Shown here: in pieces, positions 1-5,292 of the stretch | How positions within the stretch are numbered: position 1 is the first letter of the stretch | Layout of the letters: every line of letters starts with the position of its first letter | Origin: Bacteroidota bacterium | GTDB lineage: Bacteria; Bacteroidota; Ignavibacteria; Ignavibacteriales; Melioribacteraceae | Direction of reading: 5' to 3' | Length of the DNA: 6,990 nt | NCBI GenBank assembly: GCA_023453125.1 | Contig: JAEXUB010000172.1 | Coordinates: 1 to 6,990 of the forward strand | Program-made: the position numbers and the translations under genes | Notes under the pieces: generated by a model | The model's database searches: none | The model's input: only the letters and a program-made list of their open reading frames with translations | What the model was told of the DNA's origin: nothing

Positions 1-1782
1 GGACAGCCTGCTAAAAGGCAGGCTGTTACCAATCCCAGGAATACTGTTTTCTCTATCAAGAGATTCATGGGAAGAAGAAGAGACGAAGTGGACAGAGAAG
101 TAACTGAAGTACCTTACGAAGTTGCGGCAGGGGATAACGGTTCCGCACGCGTTAAAATTGCTGACAGGCTCTATTCACCTCCCGAAATTTCTGCAATGGT
201 TCTTCAGAAAATGAAAAAAACCGCAGAAGATTATCTCGGACAGGAAGTAACAGAAGCTGTTATTACAGTGCCTGCTTATTTTAACGATGCTCAGCGTCAG
301 GCTACAAAAGACGCCGGCGAAATCGCGGGGCTTAAAGTAAGAAGAATTATTAACGAGCCTACGGCAGCCGCTCTTGCATACGGCCTCGATAAAAAGCATA
401 AAGACCAGATAATTGCAGTGTACGACCTTGGCGGCGGTACATTTGATATCTCTATTCTCCAGCTTGGCGAAGGAGTATTCGAAGTTAAATCTACCAACGG
501 TGATACACACTTAGGCGGCGATGACTTTGACCAGAGAGTTATTGATTATCTTGCAGACGAATTCGCTAAGACCGAAGGAATCGATTTAAGAAAAGACCCG
601 ATGGCGCTTCAGAGACTTAAAGAAGCCGCAGAAAAGGCAAAAATTGAATTGTCCTCTTCTATGCAGACCGATGTAAACCTTCCCTTCATTACCGCTACGC
701 AGGAAGGTCCTAAGCACCTTAATATGACTTTGTCACGCGCTAAATTTGAACAGCTTGTTGATGACCTTATTCAGAGAACTGCCGGTCCTTGCCAGAATGC
801 AATTAAGGATGCAGGTGTTACTCCTTCACAGATTGACGAGGTTATTCTTGTAGGCGGTTCAACACGCGTGCCTAAAGTTCAGGAACTTGTTAAACAGATC
901 TTCGGAAAAGAGCCTCATAAAGGGGTTAACCCGGATGAAGTAGTTGCAGTTGGCGCTGCTATTCAGGGGGGCGTTCTTGCAGGGGATGTTAAAGATGTTC
1001 TCCTCCTTGACGTTACTCCTTTGTCACTCGGAATTGAAACTCTCGGCGGCGTTATGACAGTTCTTATTCCTTCGAATACTACAATACCGACCCGCAAGAG
1101 CGAAGTATTCTCAACCGCGGCAGACAATCAGCCTTCTGTTGAAATTCACATTCTTCAGGGGGAACGCCCGATGGCTGCAGATAACAGAACGCTTGGTAAA
1201 TTCCATCTGGACGGAATTCCGCCGGCACCAAGGGGCATTCCTCAGATTGAAGTTACTTTCGATATAGATGCTAACGGTATTCTTCACGTTGCAGCAAAAG
1301 ACAAGGCTACAAACAAGGAACAGAGCATCCGTATAACATCTTCGAGCGGTTTGAGCCAGGATGAAGTTGAAAAAATGAAACGTGCCGCTCAGGAACACGC
1401 GGCAGAAGACAAAAAGAAAAAGGAATCGGTTGAAATTCGCAACCAGGCCGATTCGATGGTATTCCAGACCAAAAAGCAGATTGAAGATCTAAAGGATAAA
1501 CTTTCGGCTGAACAGAAAGGAAAACTTGAAGCCGAAATTACAAAGGTTGAAGATGCAATTAAGGCAAACGATACCGATAAAATGAAATCGGCTACCGAAA
1601 GCCTTACAAAAGTTTGGAATGATATTGCACAGGATATTTATAAACAGCAGGGTCCCGGTCCCGAAGCACAGCAGCAGCAGGCTAACACCGGCGGCCAGCA
1701 GCAGCAGTCTCAGCAGCAGTCCGATAAAAAGGATGATAAGGAAGTTCAGGACGCATCGTATGAGGTTGTTGACGATAAGTAA
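1..1782 (+). CDS. dnaK: Molecular chaperone DnaK (Hsp70), 5' end outside window
   Basis: This is the ATP-dependent cytoplasmic chaperone that binds exposed hydrophobic stretches of unfolded proteins with DnaJ and GrpE. The frame is open from base 1. The first visible residues, GQPAKRQAVTNP, correspond to about residue 51 of E. coli DnaK, so roughly 50 residues including the first phosphate loop lie upstream of the window. The ATG at 67 is internal (Met in 'KRFMGRR'), not the start. Visible landmarks are the phosphate-2 loop DLGGGTFD at about 424-447, the adenosine-pocket motif VGGSTRVP at about 850-873, the hydrophobic interdomain linker DVLLL at 994-1008, then the substrate-binding beta domain and helical lid. 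The tail has CAG-encoded glutamine runs (1669-1719) and ends DASYEVVDDK, the usual acidic bacterial DnaK terminus. The visible 593 residues plus about 50 give the normal length near 640. It is probably co-transcribed with the hsp20 gene 25 bp downstream. Identity is certain. Confidence 0.98.
   Translation, partial: GQPAKRQAVTNPRNTVFSIKRFMGRRRDEVDREVTEVPYEVAAGDNGSARVKIADRLYSPPEISAMVLQKMKKTAEDYLGQEVTEAVITVPAYFNDAQRQATKDAGEIAGLKVRRIINEPTAAALAYGLDKKHKDQIIAVYDLGGGTFDISILQLGEGVFEVKSTNGDTHLGGDDFDQRVIDYLADEFAKTEGIDLRKDPMALQRLKEAAEKAKIELSSSMQTDVNLPFITATQEGPKHLNMTLSRAKFEQLVDDLIQRTAGPCQNAIKDAGVTPSQIDEVILVGGSTRVPKVQELVKQIFGKEPHKGVNPDEVVAVGAAIQGGVLAGDVKDVLLLDVTPLSLGIETLGGVMTVLIPSNTTIPTRKSEVFSTAADNQPSVEIHILQGERPMAADNRTLGKFHLDGIPPAPRGIPQIEVTFDIDANGILHVAAKDKATNKEQSIRITSSSGLSQDEVEKMKRAAQEHAAEDKKKKESVEIRNQADSMVFQTKKQIEDLKDKLSAEQKGKLEAEITKVEDAIKANDTDKMKSATESLTKVWNDIAQDIYKQQGPGPEAQQQQANTGGQQQQSQQQSDKKDDKEVQDASYEVVDDK
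1669..1719 (+). repeat. CAG triplet tract coding the Gln-rich DnaK tail
   Basis: In-frame CAG runs occur in the disordered tail of DnaK: four CAG (1669-1680), five other codons (ANTGG), four CAG (1696-1707), one TCT, and three CAG (1711-1719). That makes eleven CAG in seventeen codons, all the same glutamine codon. Such a tract can gain or lose whole triplets by replication slippage without breaking the frame, so its length may differ between strains. Confidence 0.85.
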
Positions 1783-1796
1783 GGATTTAAATTAAA

Positions 1797-1803
1797 AGGA
1801 GGT
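1797..1803 (+). promoter_or_regulatory. Strong Shine-Dalgarno of hsp20
   Basis: AGGAGGT lies 4-5 bases before the ATG at 1808. It is a near-perfect match to the 16S 3' end and fixes the hsp20 start. It also shows that this genome uses Shine-Dalgarno initiation, unlike many core Bacteroidetes. Confidence 0.85.
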
Positions 1804-1807
1804 AATT

Positions 1808-2200
1808 ATGGTAGAAAATAAAGAAATGGTAGAAGTACACACCGGCAAAAGCTGGGAAGAATCGCTCGAAAAAGAATCGTGGGTTGCTCCTCTTGCTGAT
1901 ATCTACGAGACTAAAGATGATTATTTCCTGGTAGCCAATATGCCCGGTTCTGCCAAAGACAATATAAAGATAAAACTTGAGGAAGGAAGCCTTATCATTA
2001 TGGGAAGAATTAACTACGATGAGGTGAAACACCGCAAGTATGTTCTTAAAGAGACTGAATTCGGAAACTATTACCGCAAATTTAATCTTGCCGAAAGCAT
2101 TGACGATACTAAGATTGATGCGGAATTCGAAAACGGTCAGCTCATTGTAAAGCTTCCAAAACACGAAAGGGTAAAACCTAAGACTATCTCAATTAAATAA
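1808..2200 (+). CDS. hsp20: Small heat-shock protein, Hsp20/alpha-crystallin family
   Basis: This is an ATP-independent holdase that binds unfolding proteins and hands them to DnaK; it acts in the cytoplasm as oligomers. The protein has 130 residues. A short N-terminal arm (1-25) is followed by the alpha-crystallin domain (about 26-118), starting with the typical 'W-x-A-P-x-x-D-I-Y-E-T' and including 'MPG' at 45-47, 'GNYYRKF' at 86-92 and the family signature A-x-x-x-N-G-x-L at 105-112 (AEFENGQL). The C-terminal extension carries the I-x-I anchor as ISI (127-129), which docks onto a neighbouring dimer. The length is normal for class A bacterial sHsps, with a rather short N-terminal arm. The start is fixed by a strong Shine-Dalgarno. 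It sits 25 bp after dnaK with no terminator between, so the two probably form one operon, and it is followed by two intrinsic terminators. Confidence 0.95.
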   Translation: MVENKEMVEVHTGKSWEESLEKESWVAPLADIYETKDDYFLVANMPGSAKDNIKIKLEEGSLIIMGRINYDEVKHRKYVLKETEFGNYYRKFNLAESIDDTKIDAEFENGQLIVKLPKHERVKPKTISIK

Positions 2201-2210
2201 TCTCCCATTT

Positions 2211-2246
2211 GAGAGCCCCTGTTTCCCGCAGGGGCTCTCTTTTTAT
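2211..2246 (+). terminator. Intrinsic terminator after dnaK-hsp20
   Basis: A perfect 11-bp stem (2211-2221 with 2229-2239) has loop TTTCCCG and is followed by T5 (2240-2244). The stem is GC-rich. It begins 10 bases after the hsp20 stop and ends the chaperone operon. It matches the element at 5297-5332 at 34 of 36 positions. Confidence 0.93.
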
Positions 2247-2258
2247 GTTAATATTGAG

Positions 2259-2284
2259 GCCGGAATATTTTCCGGCTTTTTTTT
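2259..2284 (+). terminator. Second, tandem intrinsic terminator
   Basis: A perfect 7-bp stem (GCCGGAA at 2259-2265 with TTCCGGC at 2270-2276) has loop TATT and is followed by T8 (2277-2284). It lies 12 bases after the first terminator. Together the two should insulate the downstream cassette from heat-shock transcription, which implies that the cassette has its own promoter. Confidence 0.9.
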
Positions 2285-2381
2285 GGAGTAATAGGATGAG
2301 TTTTAACATATCAACAGGCGATGGAAGTATTGAGAAAAATATAAAAATAAATACATTTTTCATGAAAAATAAAAATAACAC

Positions 2382-2420
2382 TTGACATTTATTGGGGGGG
2401 GGGTTTATTTAATATATTGG
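2382..2420 (+). promoter_or_regulatory. Candidate cassette promoter with G10 tract in its spacer
   Basis: TTGACA at 2382-2387 is an exact sigma70-type -35 box. TATTTA at 2406-2411 is a fair -10 at 18 bp spacing. As an alternative, a Bacteroidetes-type reading pairs TTG (2392-2394) with TATATTGG (2413-2420), one mismatch from TAnnTTTG. In either reading the run of ten G (2394-2403) lies within or at the edge of the spacer, so a change in its length would alter promoter spacing. The -10 assignment is weak because the region is AT-rich. The direction, towards the cassette, is supported by the two terminators upstream. Confidence 0.5.
2394..2403 (+). repeat. Homopolymer G10 tract
   Basis: Ten consecutive G sit in an otherwise very AT-rich stretch. 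Tracts of this kind slip during replication and are classic phase-variation switches when they sit in promoters. The exact count may also be uncertain for sequencing reasons. Confidence 0.95.
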
Positions 2421-2431
2421 TAAAAGTATTT

Positions 2432-2480
2432 TGCGGGAAATGCTTTATAATCACCAATAAAATATGCGGGAAATTTAATC
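2432..2480 (+). repeat. Direct repeat TGCGGGAAAT, 33 bp apart
   Basis: TGCGGGAAAT occurs at 2432-2441 and 2465-2474, and both copies continue into a similar TTTA..ATC (to 2452 and 2480). The 33-bp centre distance is about three helical turns, so a dimeric regulator could bind both copies on one DNA face. Both copies lie just downstream of the candidate promoter. An operator role is inference only. Confidence 0.6.
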
Positions 2481-2510
2481 TAAAACAATTTTAATAGCAC
2501 ATGGGAAGTT

Positions 2511-2542
2511 AATAAATAATTAAATAGACTAATTAATTTATT
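2511..2542 (+). repeat. AT-rich imperfect inverted repeat
   Basis: The left arm at 2511-2522 pairs with the right arm at 2530-2542 with a single one-base bulge, leaving the loop AATAGAC. All pairs are A-T, so it is a weak hairpin. It is the first of three inverted repeats in the presumed leader. Confidence 0.5.
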
Positions 2543-2559
2543 TCAACCCGCAAAAACCT

Positions 2560-2579
2560 AAATAAGAGAAATCTTATTT
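2560..2579 (+). promoter_or_regulatory. Leader hairpin closed by a GAAA tetraloop
   Basis: AAATAAGA (2560-2567) pairs perfectly with TCTTATTT (2572-2579), leaving the loop GAAA. GAAA is a stable GNRA-type tetraloop in RNA. It sits two bases before the next hairpin, so the two could stack. A role in the leader RNA is inferred. Confidence 0.55.
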
Positions 2580-2581
2580 GA

Positions 2582-2607
2582 AAAAATCGGGCCGCGGACC
2601 GATTTTT
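2582..2607 (+). promoter_or_regulatory. Terminator-like hairpin before the first cassette gene
   Basis: AAAAATCGG (2582-2590) pairs perfectly over 9 bp with CCGATTTTT (2599-2607), around the loop GCCGCGGA. The GC core followed by T5, with A5 on the other side, resembles a weak bidirectional terminator. Placed 41 bases before the ATG at 2649 and downstream of the candidate promoter, it could act as an attenuator, or could simply block leftward transcription. Confidence 0.5.
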
Positions 2608-2648
2608 AAGGTTTTGCATATAGAAGACAATCAACAGTTGGAGGAGGT

Positions 2649-3149
2649 ATGTTGTTCAACGAAAAGTTGGAGAGCAACAACGTTGACAAAATTTCGAAAA
2701 TAAGAATAACAATATTTAACAAGATAAATTGTCTCAATCATTCTTATAAAGCTGGAATTTATTTTATCAGTATTATTCTCTCCTTTAGCGGAATCAGCAA
2801 AATTTTAAATCCTCTTCCATTTATGGAATCTGTTAGAATAGTGACCAGATTGCCCGAAAATACAATAATATTATTATCAGCCATATTCCCGATGATAGAA
2901 GTTCTCCTTGGAGTATTGATTGTGATAAAAAAGAAACTGGAATTAATAATCAAAGGTACGTTAATTCTCTTTTCGTCATTTTTTTTCTTCAGCATTTATG
3001 GAACAGTTTTAGGGCTAAAAAACGATTGCGGCTGTTTTGGCAATTTAATTAAAAGTGAATTTGGCCCGTTGATGGTATTAAGAAACGGATTGTTTCTATT
3101 TGTCGTAATATTAATTTATAAGAGGATTAAAAATGTCAAAAAAAATTGA
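2649..3149 (+). CDS. MauE/DoxX-like redox-associated membrane protein
   Basis: This is a 166-residue inner-membrane protein. After a cytoplasmic N-terminal arm of about 33 residues come four hydrophobic helices, roughly 34-51, 72-93, 100-121 and 143-158. The diagnostic feature is the Cys pair C127-G-C129 in 'NDCGCFGN' between helices 3 and 4, the signature of MauE-type proteins. These act in disulfide or electron transfer for exported Cys-rich proteins, MauE itself being needed for maturing methylamine dehydrogenase. Length and topology fit the family. The thioredoxin-like gene overlaps its 3' end by 17 bp, pointing to translational coupling and a shared job. The purine-rich GGAGGAGG at 2640-2647 ends one base before the ATG, which is too close for ideal spacing; the TTG at 2652 is better spaced and would remove only one residue. 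Family assignment is by motif and topology; the electron partner is inferred to be the neighbouring thioredoxin-like protein. Confidence 0.85.
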   Translation: MLFNEKLESNNVDKISKIRITIFNKINCLNHSYKAGIYFISIILSFSGISKILNPLPFMESVRIVTRLPENTIILLSAIFPMIEVLLGVLIVIKKKLELIIKGTLILFSSFFFFSIYGTVLGLKNDCGCFGNLIKSEFGPLMVLRNGLFLFVVILIYKRIKNVKKN

Positions 3150-3717
3150 AACTGTTGCGTTTTATGCTATAATAATTCTATCAATCACTGTATTACTATT
3201 CGCTATTTATAATAATAACACTGCCAAACTCAAGGAAGATAAATTACAATATATTTATGTTAATGAGCCGTTTGATGTGCAAAGTATACTGGCAGATGGT
3301 TATGAGTATGTTGAAGATTTAAATGAAAAAGAAAAAAAATATACTGCAATATTTTTAGTCACATCAGATAACTGTTCAGTGTGTATGGGCCAATTCCAAA
3401 TATATAAAAGATTCTTTGAGGAGGCTAATATTGAGGGGCTTTTTAATAAAATTGTTGCGGTTAATGATTCAAACTTGGCTCGAGCAAAATGGTATGCCCG
3501 GATAAATGATCTAAAAGAAAATACCATTGCTCTAAAAAATCAAAATCTAAAAAACATATTATGCAAATACGGCGATTCTGATTATGAAAAACAATTGATA
3601 GTGATTAATAATGAAAAAGGAGAAATTGTTTTGCGAGTTAAGGTAAAACCAGGAATTGAAATAGGATTTGAAGAATTAACTAAAAGATTTAAGGATATTT
3701 TAAGCAACGTAATATAA
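3133..3717 (+). CDS. Membrane-anchored thioredoxin-like protein
   Basis: The protein has 194 residues. One N-terminal helix (about 8-25) after a short Lys-rich stretch anchors it in the inner membrane with the rest outside the cytoplasm. The outer domain resembles the thioredoxin/TlpA fold: the beta strand 'TAIFLVTSDN' leads into C81-S-V-C84, followed by a helix, and a late strand pair 'QLIVINNEKGEIVLRV' (154-169) matches the TlpA-type 'fLID.dG.iv' hairpin. The usual cis-proline before that strand is not visible ('YEKQLIV'), which is odd for a general oxidoreductase and may mean a specialised partner. An extra Cys is at 144. Its ATG lies inside the MauE-like gene, with GAGG at 3122-3125 seven bases upstream. 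It probably exchanges disulfides with the MauE-like protein and, by inference, with the Cys-rich peptide encoded 1.3 kb downstream. The direction (oxidase, reductase or isomerase) cannot be read from sequence. Confidence 0.8.
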   Translation: MSKKIETVAFYAIIILSITVLLFAIYNNNTAKLKEDKLQYIYVNEPFDVQSILADGYEYVEDLNEKEKKYTAIFLVTSDNCSVCMGQFQIYKRFFEEANIEGLFNKIVAVNDSNLARAKWYARINDLKENTIALKNQNLKNILCKYGDSDYEKQLIVINNEKGEIVLRVKVKPGIEIGFEELTKRFKDILSNVI

Positions 3718-3796
3718 AAGATTGGAAGTTGGCTCGATAGTGGATTACTTGCCAGCGAAAGATCTATTCAAAAAATCAAAAACTTTGGGGGCAAAG

Positions 3797-4927
3797 ATGA
3801 CTGGGAAAATATTTGTAATGCTGTTTTTCATTTTGTCAATTATTAGAGCTCAGGATAAAAGAATCGATATCATTATTGAAAATATAATTGGTGACGATAT
3901 TAATGCAAGGAAAGAGTATATCTTTCAGGGGCCTGAGATTATTAGAACGGATTCCAGGAATAATATATATGTCGCCGACAAAAAATCCTTTGAAATAAGG
4001 AAATTTTCAAAAGAGGGCAAATATATATTGAGTATTGGCAGAGCCGGCGACGGTCCGGGCGAGTTTCGCAATATTAAGAATCTTACTGTTGATAATCAGG
4101 ATCATGTGATAGTAATAGATCAAATATTGGGCCGTATTACAACATTTTCACCGGAAGGGAAATATATGGCCTCAGATAACATAAAGTCTGAATTCCGTGA
4201 CGTTAGTAAACTGATCAGCTATAATAATAATGAATTTATTGGACTCCAGCTTTTCAGTCTTAAGTATGGAGAGCATGGCAATAAAATTGTAATAATTGAT
4301 AATAGCTTTAAAAACATACTTACATCTTTTGCACATACATCAATCTTTTGGAAATATGAAAATGATTTTGAAAAGTTCATGGAAACTTTCAGTATGCTTA
4401 ATTTTCTTGTAGTTAATAATGACCGAGTTGTTGTTACAAAGGAAATTTATGACGGAAATTTATACGTATTTGATAAAAAAAACAACTGGAGTGTGAGAGT
4501 AGTAAAGAGTGGAATATCTCTGCCAAAGCAGTATGAGATCTATAAAGAAATAATAAAAATGGATGATAAAAGAATGAAGCTTGGGAGGGCATTTCTAACG
4601 TCTATGAAAATTAATGATAAACTCCAAATGTATACTTTTATCGTTAGCACCAGGAGTCTTGGGCTTTTTAATTATAAAAATAAATATTTACTGAACTTTA
4701 TTAATGTTTGTAAAAATGATAATTCTGTTTTCGGATTGGAAGTTCACAGCATTGACGGCACTTATTTAGGTTATTGTCATATCAACATAGAAAATTTGCC
4801 CAAATATGGACCGGCTAACTTTGTTTTGTATATGGATAACGAAAATTCGTTTTACATGAAGAGTTATTCGAAAGAGTCGATTCCGGTAATAGTAAAATTT
4901 AAAATAAAAAAATTAGAAGGATTTTAA
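3797..4927 (+). CDS. Exported 6-bladed beta-propeller (NHL-like) protein
   Basis: From the ATG at 3797 the protein has 376 residues. It begins with a clear Sec signal peptide (MTGKIFVMLFFILSIIRAQ, 1-19). An upstream in-frame TTG at 3722 would add 25 residues before the signal peptide and is unlikely; the G5 run at 3787-3791 can serve as a modest ribosome binding site for the ATG. The body reads as NHL/6-bladed propeller blades: 'IIRTDSRNNIYVADKKSFEIRKF' is one blade, with the linker 'GRAGDGPGEF' (81-90) typical of the family, and 'LTVDNQDHVIVIDQILGRITTFSPEGKY' is the next. Later blades are more divergent. There is no lipobox Cys after the signal, so it should be a soluble secreted or periplasmic protein. 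Propellers of this kind commonly accompany small secreted peptides and MauE/thioredoxin genes in Bacteroidetes. Its role here is probably to bind the peptide or another partner; the ligand is unknown. Confidence 0.85.
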   Translation: MTGKIFVMLFFILSIIRAQDKRIDIIIENIIGDDINARKEYIFQGPEIIRTDSRNNIYVADKKSFEIRKFSKEGKYILSIGRAGDGPGEFRNIKNLTVDNQDHVIVIDQILGRITTFSPEGKYMASDNIKSEFRDVSKLISYNNNEFIGLQLFSLKYGEHGNKIVIIDNSFKNILTSFAHTSIFWKYENDFEKFMETFSMLNFLVVNNDRVVVTKEIYDGNLYVFDKKNNWSVRVVKSGISLPKQYEIYKEIIKMDDKRMKLGRAFLTSMKINDKLQMYTFIVSTRSLGLFNYKNKYLLNFINVCKNDNSVFGLEVHSIDGTYLGYCHINIENLPKYGPANFVLYMDNENSFYMKSYSKESIPVIVKFKIKKLEGF

Positions 4928-4949
4928 AACCATTATGCCGGCAATGGTT
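4928..4949 (+). promoter_or_regulatory. Intercistronic hairpin before the peptide gene
   Basis: AACCATT (4928-4934) pairs with AATGGTT (4943-4949), leaving an 8-base loop that itself contains GCCGGC. It begins immediately after the propeller stop codon and has no T tract, so it is not a terminator. It could protect a processed peptide mRNA or tune the ratio of peptide to propeller. Function is inferred. Confidence 0.45.
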
Positions 4950-4983
4950 AAAACGAAACCTAAAAAAATAATGGAGTCAAACA

Positions 4984-5241
4984 ATGGTTAGATTAAAAAA
5001 GTATAGGCTTGTAGTTGCCTTATTATTACTGACAATTTCTGTAACATTAGCGCAGAAATCACTTCAACCGGGTGATGGCGCATGTAAAGGCTGTGGTAGT
5101 TTAGAAATGTGTATTGTAGGTGGTAATTATACCGGTACAGGATATTTCACGTGTACGCTGGTACCAAACGAAAATGGTGGACTTGATTGTAATCCTACCG
5201 GTTTTGGTATGTGCACTTATCATGATTATTCACCTCAGTAA
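4984..5241 (+). CDS. Small secreted Cys-rich peptide (six cysteines)
   Basis: The protein has 85 residues and I recognise no named family. It has a classical Sec signal peptide: Lys/Arg-rich start, hydrophobic core about 9-22, and likely cleavage near LAQ (22-24). That leaves about 61 residues rich in Gly with six Cys spaced C-x2-C-x5-C-x13-C-x11-C-x7-C (C34, C37, C43, C57, C69, C77), which is enough for three disulfides. The mature part is acidic (five Asp/Glu against two Lys), which argues against a cationic antimicrobial peptide. It resembles in design, but not clearly in sequence, the NVEALA-type small peptides encoded near 6-bladed propellers in Bacteroidetes. GGAG at 4973-4976 gives a good ribosome binding site 7 bases before the ATG. 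It is the last gene of the cassette and ends shortly before a strong terminator. It is probably the product that the MauE-like and thioredoxin-like proteins act on. Confidence 0.8.
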   Translation: MVRLKKYRLVVALLLLTISVTLAQKSLQPGDGACKGCGSLEMCIVGGNYTGTGYFTCTLVPNENGGLDCNPTGFGMCTYHDYSPQ

Positions 5242-5292
5242 TTAATTCTTAATTACTGCTTAAATTGCCTTTTTTGAACGGCAGTCCGCATT

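Larger units (their letters stand above)
2285..2648 (+). other. AT-rich intergenic control region of the cassette
   Basis: These 364 bases hold no convincing gene. What can be seen, in order, is a 29-codon frame with GGAG at 2285-2288 and ATG at 2296, ending at a TGA at 2383 (probably chance); a TTGACA box overlapping that stop; a G10 tract; a direct repeat of TGCGGGAAAT; and three hairpins before the ribosome binding site at 2640-2647. The base composition shifts here from the balanced dnaK/hsp20 sequence to strongly AT-rich sequence, which continues through the four-gene cassette. Confidence 0.7.

Noticed and set aside
175..510. Minus-strand open frames opposite dnaK, and similar ones opposite hsp20, the terminator region, the cassette and the M1-like gene
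   Set aside because: They lie antisense to clearly recognised genes, or across terminators, and their translations are low-complexity without domains.
2296..2385. A 29-codon frame (ATG 2296, stop 2383) with GGAG at suitable spacing
   Set aside because: Very short, directly after two terminators with no promoter before it, Asn/Lys-rich as expected for AT-rich noncoding DNA, and no recognisable motif. It could be the remnant of a gene cut by the cassette, but nothing shows this.
2364..2610. CRISPR array or transposon end in the AT-rich control region
   Set aside because: Only two copies of one 10-mer are present, with no regular repeat-spacer pattern, no terminal inverted repeats and no transposase in the window.
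3722..3796. TTG start adding 25 residues to the propeller protein
   Set aside because: It would put a polar stretch before a perfect signal peptide; the ATG at 3797 gives normal export architecture.
3718..3846. Open frame continuing past the thioredoxin-like stop for about 42 codons
   Set aside because: No start with a ribosome binding site, overlaps the propeller signal peptide in another frame, and is consistent with chance.
4935..4991. 18-codon frame in the gap before the peptide gene
   Set aside because: No ribosome binding site, and its ATG lies in the loop of the intercistronic hairpin; no evidence of coding.
5238..5256. Inverted repeat across the peptide stop codon (8-bp arms, loop TTC)
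   Set aside because: Almost purely A/T and likely chance; the strong terminator 40 bases downstream explains the 3' end.
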